A stretch of 5,479 bases of DNA from JBNJDW01 sp051745265 (GTDB taxonomy: Bacteria; Pseudomonadota; Alphaproteobacteria; Micavibrionales; CSBR16-224). The notes under the pieces were generated by a model, which worked only from the letters and a program-made list of their open reading frames with translations, was not told where the DNA came from and did not search any database. Shown here piece after piece: positions 1-5,479 of this stretch (positions are counted from its first letter, which is position 1; each line of letters begins with the position of its first letter). The translations under genes were made by a program, and so were the position numbers. The DNA is taken from positions 1-5,479 of the forward strand of contig JBNJDW010000131.1 in assembly GCA_051745265.1 (NCBI GenBank), given 5' to 3'.

Positions 1-144
1 GACCGGGCCTGCTTGGAACAAGACTGCTGCGCAATTTATGTGAATTCCAAGGACAGGGTTGAAATTGTCATCAATAAAACCATGACGGATACATTAAATG
101 CCCGTTTTAAACCCATTTTTCTTATGCTCGTAACGGTTATATAA
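1..144 (+). CDS. C-terminal end of an unidentified protein, possibly YfiR-like (partial)
   Basis: Frame 1 is open from the window edge to a TAA at 142-144 and gives 47 residues; the start lies outside the window. The visible tail has a Cys-rich stretch (CLEQDCCAIYV), then a beta-strand-like segment (RVEIVINKT), and ends FLMLVTVI. This layout of Cys residues, a V-E-I-V-I-N strand and a hydrophobic terminus reminds me of the C-terminus of YfiR/DUF4154-type small periplasmic proteins, which often sit beside membrane-bound signalling proteins. That is a weak resemblance by eye, not an identification. The stop codon abuts the ATG of the hybrid kinase, so the two are almost certainly one operon with coupled translation. 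The product may therefore belong to the same signalling pathway. Confidence is good that this is coding, low for function. Confidence 0.6.
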   Translation, partial: DRACLEQDCCAIYVNSKDRVEIVINKTMTDTLNARFKPIFLMLVTVI

Positions 145-2430
145 ATGAATTTTCGTGGTATCTCAGGGATTAGAAGCAAAGTTTTTCTACCTCTGATTCT
201 GTTAATGACAGCCATGGGAATTTATTTTTATGCCTTCTGGATCCCGACTTCCGTTCATTTTTCAACCCAGCAATCGCTAAAACTGCTCAGCCATACATTG
301 GAAATTGTCAAAGATCAAATCACGCCTGATTTAATCAAGGATGACCTGACATCCGTACAACAAAATCTTGATATTATCCTGCTTAAAAACCCCGATTGGC
401 GCCAACTGGTGCTGACCGACCGCAATGGTAATACCATTTATCCCGCAAATGGCGGCAAAGAACTGGAAGAAAACGGTCTTCTTACCGTTTCGCTCGATAT
501 CACAGCTTATGGCGAGTATATTGGTGAGCTTCGGCTCTGGTATGATTTCTCTACAAGTCAGGCTTTGATCCGTGACCATTCGACAGCATTGTTCTTTCTT
601 ATCCTGCTCATACTGGCCCTGTTTATCGCCGTTGCCGCAGCTATTATTCAGCATTTTGTTATTAAGCCGGCCTCCCTGCTGACACAGGCAGCCGAAAGCT
701 TCACCGGCAAGGCCTCCGAAACGCCCGAGGATATGCCGCTGCCGCCACAAAACAGCGATGAAATCGGTCGCCTTACCCGCAGCTTTGCCGCCATGCAGCA
801 TGCGATAACAAGCCAGCAGCAAGGCATGGAAATACAAAATCAAGCCCTTTTGCTCGCCAAGGAATATGCCGAAAATGCCAACCAGACAAAAAGTGAGTTT
901 CTGGCCAATATGTCACACGAACTGCGTACCCCGTTAAACAGTATTCTGGGCCTGACCCGTATGCTGACGGAAGACGAGGGTTTAAGCGAAGAAAACCAGA
1001 GCATGGCCCGAACTCTGAACAGGGCCTCTAAAAATCTTCTGGAAATTGTCGACGACATTCTTGATATTTCCAAAATTGAGGCCGGTAACATGGTTCTGGA
1101 GAAAATTGGTTTTGATTTCAAAAATACGGTGATCAATCTGATGGAAACACTGGCGCCGATTGCCAGCGGCAAAGGGGTCTCACTGCAGTATAATTTCGAG
1201 GACGATAATTATCCTTATGTCTTGGGCGACTCCTTACGGATCAGTCGGATTCTCTCCAACCTTGTCAGCAATGCGATTAAATATACCGATACCGGCACTG
1301 TAGAGGTTTCAATATCGCACACACCAGTGTCAAAGGACGAAATTGAAATTCAATGTCTTGTCCATGATACCGGCATTGGTATCCCTGAAGACAAACAGGA
1401 AGTTATCTTTGATAAATTCACCCAGGCTGATGAATCAACAACCCGGAAATTCGGCGGGACCGGCCTTGGCCTTGCGATTACCAAGGATCTTGTGGAAATG
1501 ATGGGCGGCACGATCAGCCTGCGCAGCGTTGTCGACGAAGGCTCAACTTTTAAAGTCATACTGCCCTTTAAAACAACACAGATCATAGATGATGACGTAC
1601 CACAAAAAGCCCGGCAGGCCCGCGCCAAAAGGGCCATCATCTCTAATGAAAAAATCATTCCCGTCGAAGATGCCCATGTTCTGGTCGCAGAAGACCATTT
1701 GCTTAATCAGGATTTTATCCAGCGCCTGCTGACCTCCATGGGCTTTAAAAATATTGATATCGTTGAAAATGGTGTCCTGGCGATTGAGGCGCTGACACAC
1801 ACACAATATGACCTTATCCTGATGGATTGCCATATGCCGGAGAAAAACGGCTATCAAACCACACAGGAAATCCGTGCATCTGAAAAACAAACTGACAAAC
1901 ACGTCCCTATTATTGCCCTCACCGCCGATGCGATGAAAGGCACACAGGAAAAATGTTACGAAGCCGGTATGGATGAATACCTCTCAAAGCCCATCGATGC
2001 CTCTTTACTCAAAAAACTTATGCAGCAATGGATCGCCTTCCCCGCGTCGAAAAAAGAAAAGACAACGGCCGCGCCCAAGGAAAAGAAAAAAGCCCAGGAA
2101 AAAGAAAAGAACCAGCTGGTGGATCTGTCCCTGTTGGAAAGCTACGCAACAACGCCGGAGGAACTGGCTGAATTTATCGCTGTCTTTCGCCGCCAAAGCG
2201 AAGAAAGCCTTGCTATACTTACGGCACAGGCCAAAGCAGAAGATCCTGTAGAATGGCAGGAAGCAGCGCATAAATTCAAAGGCGGCGCCGCACTAATCGG
2301 GGCCCAAGATCTGAGCACATTATGTGCCAGGGCGCAAGCCGCGTCGGATATTAAAGACCGCCAATCGCTTTTGAAAAAGATCCAGACAGAATATAAAAAG
2401 GTCATGGAAACCTTACACGAAGCCACCTGA
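145..2430 (+). CDS. Membrane-bound hybrid sensor histidine kinase (HAMP-HisKA-HATPase-REC-HPt)
   Basis: This 761-residue inner-membrane sensor kinase should autophosphorylate and pass phosphate His-Asp-His to a separate receiver. In order: TM1 about residues 12-32; a periplasmic sensor region about 33-146 of unassigned, possibly Cache/PAS-like fold; TM2 about 147-168; HAMP about 169-222 (Pro175, DEIGRL near 205-210); a short coiled-coil linker with no PAS domain; HisKA with SHELRTP and phosphoacceptor His258; HATPase_c with N-box Asn372/Asn376, G1 motif DTGIGI from Asp408, F-box near 422-425 and G2 motif GGTGLGLAI from 437. The receiver (about 510-630) has the acidic pair Glu516/Asp517, phospho-Asp561, Thr593 and Lys615. 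A Lys/Glu/Ala-rich linker (about 636-656) leads to an HPt domain with His709 in AHKFKGGAALIGA. All key residues are intact. The ATG directly follows the upstream TAA with no strong Shine-Dalgarno, so reinitiation is likely. This start is supported because TM1 follows at once and the next Met lies inside TM1. The input signal is unknown. Confidence 0.96.
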   Translation: MNFRGISGIRSKVFLPLILLMTAMGIYFYAFWIPTSVHFSTQQSLKLLSHTLEIVKDQITPDLIKDDLTSVQQNLDIILLKNPDWRQLVLTDRNGNTIYPANGGKELEENGLLTVSLDITAYGEYIGELRLWYDFSTSQALIRDHSTALFFLILLILALFIAVAAAIIQHFVIKPASLLTQAAESFTGKASETPEDMPLPPQNSDEIGRLTRSFAAMQHAITSQQQGMEIQNQALLLAKEYAENANQTKSEFLANMSHELRTPLNSILGLTRMLTEDEGLSEENQSMARTLNRASKNLLEIVDDILDISKIEAGNMVLEKIGFDFKNTVINLMETLAPIASGKGVSLQYNFEDDNYPYVLGDSLRISRILSNLVSNAIKYTDTGTVEVSISHTPVSKDEIEIQCLVHDTGIGIPEDKQEVIFDKFTQADESTTRKFGGTGLGLAITKDLVEMMGGTISLRSVVDEGSTFKVILPFKTTQIIDDDVPQKARQARAKRAIISNEKIIPVEDAHVLVAEDHLLNQDFIQRLLTSMGFKNIDIVENGVLAIEALTHTQYDLILMDCHMPEKNGYQTTQEIRASEKQTDKHVPIIALTADAMKGTQEKCYEAGMDEYLSKPIDASLLKKLMQQWIAFPASKKEKTTAAPKEKKKAQEKEKNQLVDLSLLESYATTPEELAEFIAVFRRQSEESLAILTAQAKAEDPVEWQEAAHKFKGGAALIGAQDLSTLCARAQAASDIKDRQSLLKKIQTEYKKVMETLHEAT

Positions 2431-3885
2431 TTAAGGATCGGCATTCAGGATCCCGGCCAATAGATCATTCTGTCCGTATCTTTGTACAGATTCCGGGTGC
2501 TCGATTGCTTTATGAACGGCCTCACCACTTAGAAAATCAAATTTTGCACAGACGGCTGATGTGGCAAAGCTTACGCTTGAAACCTGCATGGCAAACGTCA
2601 TCGGGACTTTCAGTGCTTTGGCCTTACTGGCAAAACCGCTTAAAAGATTAAAGACATCCTGTTCTTTGTCTGCGGATACCCCATCCAGACGTACGCCTGC
2701 GACATCAACGCCGGTATTGCGCAGATAATTAAAATTAATGTCGCGCCGCAATGGAATTTCCGCATATACATGGCGACAGAATTGTCTGAGCGGTTTGGCA
2801 AACCAATAGGCATGTTTAACCGGCAATGGCTTATCAAAATTCATTACATAAAAAACAAGATAGGGGCGTTGCTGTTCCGGAATATTAAGCAGTAATTGTT
2901 TATAACGCTCATAATCTTCAAACTGATACAGGGTTTCATGCTGAACCGGGCAGGCGAGGATAAATTGACGGCCCTCCTGCGCCATTTCTTCAAGATCCTT
3001 CATCACATGTTCCAGAATATATCTTTCCAGCGCTGCTTTCTGCGTCACAGATGACAAACCGGTATACAGCGCTTTGTATTTATCAAAAACCCCAGTCTGG
3101 TTTTGATCCTTTGTAAAAGGCAGTGCAAGATAGGTTGTCAGGACACTTCGGCGTATATCCCAGATTGGCATATAGGTGAATTTTATATCCTCCGGCAGGG
3201 CGGCATCCTCAGCCGTCGGCAAGCTACCGGCCTTGGGGCGATAGGCTTTGGCATCAACCTCGATACTTTCAATATCGGGCGGTTCATCTATAATACCGGT
3301 ATAGTCCTCTTCCGCCTCCTTTTCATCCGCTTCTGTAAGCTCGACATCCAAAGCATCCAGAAAATCGGGAAAATCCATGCCATGCATCATACTGGTCCGC
3401 ACTTCAGCCAGAGCCTTGCGGATTTCTATATCTCTTAATTCTTTCTCTTCCAGCGCGAAAAGCTCCTTACGGATTTCTTCTGCGATCAGCGCAGATTTCA
3501 ATTTCCCTTCCTCAAGAGAGGCATGGGCGAAAATAATAATATAGGTATCATCCCGATAACGGATAAAAATATCACCCTTGCCCATATGGCGGTCTATAAT
3601 GTCTTCGACCGTGTTAAAGACAATCTGACGCACACCTTCCCAGCTTTTACCCAAACGCCGCTTGACCTTTGCCAGGCCCAGAAACTGTAACTTACCTGAG
3701 GTTATGAGTTCTTTTTGCTTAAACAGCTGCGCGCATAATTTTTCAAGCTCTTCCTGCTTTTCCGGTGCAATACGCGATGTCCGTTTGGCTTTTATTTTAT
3801 TCACGGGCGGCGGCTCTGGTTTTTGCCAGAACTTCAAACGTGACAATAAAGGCTCCAGCCTCTTAAAGAGTTTGTGAAACCGCAT
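2431..3885 (-). CDS. Degenerate GGDEF-EAL domain protein, probably non-catalytic
   Basis: This 484-residue protein resembles c-di-GMP turnover proteins but lacks their active sites. Residues 1-20 form a basic, potentially amphipathic helix that could bind membrane. Residues about 65-180 look like a shortened GGDEF domain: IRYRDDTYIIIF sits where enzymes have ARYGGDEF, so the signature reads RDDTY at 111-115. An acidic linker (about 179-212) follows. Residues about 233-470 look like an EAL domain. YMPIWDIRR matches the YQPIVD entry strand, but EAL is LAL (253-255), the conserved Asn appears as Pro313, the E..E strand as Tyr346/Asn349, DDFG as EIPL (376-379), and AEGVE as AMQVS. Only the K.D-type pair survives partly (Arg399, Asp401). 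These alignments are by eye. No signal peptide or transmembrane segment is evident. The start overlaps the receiver gene's stop by one base (TGATG), with a modest GGGAAA six bases upstream at 3892-3897. A likely role is effector or scaffold for the receiver, inferred from coupling. Alternative: an unrelated conserved hypothetical protein. Confidence 0.85.
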   Translation of the reverse strand: MRFHKLFKRLEPLLSRLKFWQKPEPPPVNKIKAKRTSRIAPEKQEELEKLCAQLFKQKELITSGKLQFLGLAKVKRRLGKSWEGVRQIVFNTVEDIIDRHMGKGDIFIRYRDDTYIIIFAHASLEEGKLKSALIAEEIRKELFALEEKELRDIEIRKALAEVRTSMMHGMDFPDFLDALDVELTEADEKEAEEDYTGIIDEPPDIESIEVDAKAYRPKAGSLPTAEDAALPEDIKFTYMPIWDIRRSVLTTYLALPFTKDQNQTGVFDKYKALYTGLSSVTQKAALERYILEHVMKDLEEMAQEGRQFILACPVQHETLYQFEDYERYKQLLLNIPEQQRPYLVFYVMNFDKPLPVKHAYWFAKPLRQFCRHVYAEIPLRRDINFNYLRNTGVDVAGVRLDGVSADKEQDVFNLLSGFASKAKALKVPMTFAMQVSSVSFATSAVCAKFDFLSGEAVHKAIEHPESVQRYGQNDLLAGILNADP

Positions 3886-4268
3886 CAGCTATTTCCCAAC
3901 AACGCACGTACGGCATTCAGCAAATCTCCCGGTTTTACCGGTTTATTAATAATACGGCTGGCACCGATCTTTTTGGCCATCTCCAGAAAAGATATAACAT
4001 GTCCGGCGCCACCGCTCGACATGGCAATAATTTTAGCCCCTGAATTTAAAGCCATAATTTCCTTGATGGTCTGAAGACCCTCTTTTCCCGGCATCAGAAT
4101 ATCCGTAATGACAAGATCAGGTGTTTCCTGCTTATACTTCAACACCCCTTCATTGCCGTCTTTGGCCTCAATGACGGCATAATCAGCCTTTTTCATGACA
4201 TTATTCAATGTCAATCGGGTCAATTCATCGTCATCAATAATGAGAATTTTCTTATTATTTTTAACCAT
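3885..4268 (-). CDS. Stand-alone CheY-like receiver domain protein
   Basis: This 127-residue single-domain response regulator has no output domain. The acidic pocket is Asp12-Asp14 in ILIIDDDELT, the phosphoacceptor is Asp56 in LVITDILMP, the switch hydroxyl is Ser84 in IIAMSSGG, and the conserved lysine is Lys109 in IINKPVKP, so it should be phosphorylatable. It must act by protein contact, as CheY and Spo0F do, either as a phosphorelay intermediate or as a regulator of a partner. Its stop overlaps the start of the degenerate GGDEF-EAL gene (TGATG), suggesting coupled, near-stoichiometric production and a shared job. The convergent hybrid kinase with an HPt domain is the obvious phosphodonor candidate, though this is inferred from position. 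The ATG is supported by a GGAG ribosome binding site five bases upstream. Confidence 0.95.
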   Translation of the reverse strand: MVKNNKKILIIDDDELTRLTLNNVMKKADYAVIEAKDGNEGVLKYKQETPDLVITDILMPGKEGLQTIKEIMALNSGAKIIAMSSGGAGHVISFLEMAKKIGASRIINKPVKPGDLLNAVRALLGNS

Positions 4269-4273
4269 TATAG

Positions 4274-4277
4274 CTCC
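4274..4277 (-). promoter_or_regulatory. Ribosome binding site of the receiver gene
   Basis: On the minus strand the sequence reads GGAG-CTATA-ATG, a Shine-Dalgarno core with five-base spacing. It fixes the receiver start at 4268. It is the best ribosome binding site in the window; the kinase and GGDEF-EAL starts appear to rely on translational coupling. Confidence 0.75.
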
Positions 4278-4300
4278 GTTCTTTATAGAGGCATCAGTAC

Positions 4301-4306
4301 AGTATA
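4301..4306 (-). promoter_or_regulatory. Candidate -10 box for the receiver/GGDEF-EAL operon
   Basis: The minus strand reads TATACT, one mismatch from TATAAT, which would place transcription start near 4294 and give a 5' leader of about 25 bases. No good -35 hexamer lies 16-18 bp upstream: the sequence there is ACTTCT or AACTTC, and a TTAACT at 4327-4332 is 20 bp away. A promoter without a -35 would fit activator dependence, but AT-rich DNA produces such -10 matches by chance. Confidence 0.35.
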
Positions 4307-4345
4307 GCTAAAAATTGTGTTTTAGAAGTTAACATAATAATATAA

Positions 4346-4366
4346 TTTCTGTATAATATACAGAAA
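4346..4366. repeat. Perfect 21-bp palindrome, candidate operator
   Basis: The arm TTTCTGTATA (4346-4355), a single central A (4356) and the exact reverse complement TATACAGAAA (4357-4366) form a perfect dyad. It lies between the BCCT stop and the receiver start. If the -10 box at 4301-4306 is real, its centre falls about 62 bp upstream of the transcription start, a position typical of activator sites. As RNA it could fold into a 9-bp stem with a 3-base loop. That stem is AT-rich and has no uninterrupted T-run after it on either strand, so a rho-independent terminator is less likely than a protein-binding site. Confidence 0.6.
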
Positions 4367-4411
4367 GCCTAAAATGCCTTTTCGCAATTCTTTATAAATG
4401 AATGCTTTAAG

Positions 4412-5479
4412 TTATATATCCAGATGCCTGGCTTCTTCAATGGTCGCACCGACAGGAATATCATATTTCTCGTGTAACCGTGCCAGGGATGCGTGCCGAT
4501 CGGCCACCAGTTCCTTAAACAGAGTCCAGATCATTGCATAGATAATAAAGGTAAAGGGCAATGCCGCCAGCACCGCGCCGGCCTGTAACCCCTGTAGCCC
4601 GCCAGTTGCAATCAATGTAAAACATATTGCCGCAATCAACGCGCCCCATGTCAGGCGTTTTACCAGCGGCGGGCTGATACTGCCGCGATCGGTCATCTGC
4701 GAGACAATGTAGGACGCCGAATCCGCAGAGGTCACAAGAAAGATAAAGATCAGACAAACGCCCACACCCGACAACAATGTCGGGAACGGCAGAACATCAA
4801 ACAGACCGAAAAAGGCTGTTGTTATATTTTCCTCTGCCGCAGCGGCAAGGCCCAGACCCTGGGTCAGCTCCAGATGCAGGGCCGTGCTGCCGAAAACACC
4901 GATCCACAGGCAGGCAAACAGCGGCGGCATAATCAGCGCGCCAAAGATAAATTCGCGGATGGTCCGCCCCCGGGAAATCCGGGCGACGAAGGTGCCGACA
5001 AAGGGCGACCAGGCAATAACCCAGGCCCAATAGAAAATCGTCCAGTCCTGTCCCCAGCTGGACCCTTCAAACGGTGAGGTCTGCAGGCTCATGGCAAAGA
5101 AATTCTGCAGGTAATCACCAATGCCCAGCACAGTGGCTTCCAGAATAATCCGGGTTGGCCCGACGACCAGCACATAGATCATCAATGCCAAAGCAATGGC
5201 AAGATTGATATCGGATAAAACTTTAATCCCCTTATTCAGACCGCTGGCCGCAGATGTCATATAGGCCGCAAACATAACGGCGAGAATAATCCCCTGCCAC
5301 AACATGCCTTCGGGCACATCAAACAACGCATGCAAGCCGCCATTGATCTGCAAAACGCCCAGCCCCAGCGATGTTGCAACACCCATCACGGTTGCCACCA
5401 CCGCAAAAACATCAAAAGTCCCGCCGACAAAACGCGGCGCCGGTGTTTTTTCCGTCACCGGTCTTAACACGGTTGAAAC
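4412..5479 (-). CDS. BCCT-family betaine/choline/carnitine-type transporter (C-terminal part)
   Basis: This is a secondary transporter of the inner membrane for quaternary ammonium or related compatible solutes. The frame stays open to the window edge, giving 355 residues. BCCT proteins are usually 500 residues or more, so the first helices lie outside. The GTG at 5468-5470 is very probably an internal Val, not the start. Numbering from that GTG, family landmarks are VMGVATSLGLGVLQINGGL (about 28-46), the BCCT signature WTIFYWAW (143-150) followed by SPFVGTFVARISRGRTIREF, and VTSADSAS (246-253), whose Thr-Ser pair corresponds to a Na+ site in BetP and suggests Na+ coupling. About eight hydrophobic segments are visible, then a cytoplasmic tail of about 35 residues ending RHLDI. 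The signature has Val151 where the pattern expects a second Trp. Substrate cannot be named because the TM3-TM4 region is missing. No clear terminator follows the stop. Confidence 0.94.
   Translation of the reverse strand, partial: VSTVLRPVTEKTPAPRFVGGTFDVFAVVATVMGVATSLGLGVLQINGGLHALFDVPEGMLWQGIILAVMFAAYMTSAASGLNKGIKVLSDINLAIALALMIYVLVVGPTRIILEATVLGIGDYLQNFFAMSLQTSPFEGSSWGQDWTIFYWAWVIAWSPFVGTFVARISRGRTIREFIFGALIMPPLFACLWIGVFGSTALHLELTQGLGLAAAAEENITTAFFGLFDVLPFPTLLSGVGVCLIFIFLVTSADSASYIVSQMTDRGSISPPLVKRLTWGALIAAICFTLIATGGLQGLQAGAVLAALPFTFIIYAMIWTLFKELVADRHASLARLHEKYDIPVGATIEEARHLDI

Noticed and set aside
60..68. Recurring GAAATTGTC (near 60, 300 and 1040)
   Set aside because: All three copies encode Glu-Ile-Val in frame; there are too few copies and no regular spacing, so this is coincidental codon use.
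331..843. Open frame on the minus strand inside the kinase gene
   Set aside because: It lies wholly opposite the well-supported kinase coding region, its translation resembles no family, and no ribosome binding site is apparent. Similar antisense frames at 840-1172, 1350-1658, 1543-1902 and 2142-2444 are rejected for the same reason.
1973..2251. Lys/Arg-rich plus-strand frame overlapping the kinase linker
   Set aside because: It is the frame-shifted reading of the A-rich tether; the basic composition is a by-product of the A-runs.
3103..3438. Plus-strand frame opposite the GGDEF-EAL-like gene
   Set aside because: It is a shadow of the minus-strand gene, with no start signal and no recognisable domain. 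The same holds for 3662-3877 and 3874-4074.
4352..4357. Perfect TATAAT on the plus strand (a second at 4341-4346)
   Set aside because: No plus-strand gene lies downstream, and the match comes from the AT-rich palindrome and its surroundings, so it is not called a promoter.
4346..4366. Palindrome as a rho-independent terminator of the transporter gene
   Set aside because: The stem is AT-rich with a minimal loop, and it is followed on the minus strand by a mixed A/T stretch, not a T-run. It remains a fallback reading.
4874..5077. Plus-strand frame rich in Gly, Pro and Arg, and minus-strand alternate frames at 4515-4757 and 4797-5030
   Set aside because: All lie inside the transporter gene in other frames; the main frame has an unmistakable BCCT signature.
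5468..5470. GTG as the start of the transporter
   Set aside because: The frame is open upstream to the window edge, and a protein starting here would lack the first helices that every BCCT transporter needs.

Overview
The window looks like the chromosome of a Gram-negative proteobacterium of moderate GC content. It is gene-dense, and its genes are mostly signal transduction plus a compatible-solute transporter. An alphaproteobacterium, possibly marine, is a guess from the style of the hybrid kinase and the BCCT carrier; the sequence does not prove it. No rRNA, tRNA, CRISPR array or insertion sequence is visible.

Layout. Bases 1-144 (+) hold the last 47 codons of a gene that starts outside the window. 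Its stop codon touches the start of a 761-residue membrane-bound hybrid histidine kinase (145-2430, +) with the order TM - periplasmic domain - TM - HAMP - HisKA - HATPase - receiver - HPt. The kinase ends at 2430, and the opposing gene's stop codon begins at 2431 with no base between them. The minus strand then carries, in order of transcription, a stand-alone CheY-like receiver (4268-3885) and a 484-residue protein (3885-2431). These two genes overlap by one base (TGATG). I read the 484-residue protein as a degenerate GGDEF-EAL protein in which nearly every catalytic residue I could align is replaced. A 143-bp AT-rich intergenic region (4269-4411) holds a perfect 10+1+10 bp palindrome, a possible -10 box and a clear ribosome binding site for the receiver gene. 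The rest (4412-5479, -) is the C-terminal two thirds of a BCCT-family betaine/choline/carnitine-type transporter whose N-terminus lies beyond the window.

How the genes may work together. The kinase has all three phosphotransfer residues (His258, Asp561, His709). A free receiver lies beside it, translationally coupled to a catalytically dead c-di-GMP-type protein. The simplest model is a phosphorelay from kinase through HPt to the free receiver (Asp56). The receiver would then act through protein contact on the GGDEF-EAL-like protein, which would serve as an effector or scaffold and not as an enzyme. The truncated upstream gene may encode a YfiR-like periplasmic partner of the kinase, but this rests on a weak resemblance. 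The BCCT transporter is probably a separate transcription unit. Its TM8 signature carries a Trp-to-Val change at a substrate-cage position.
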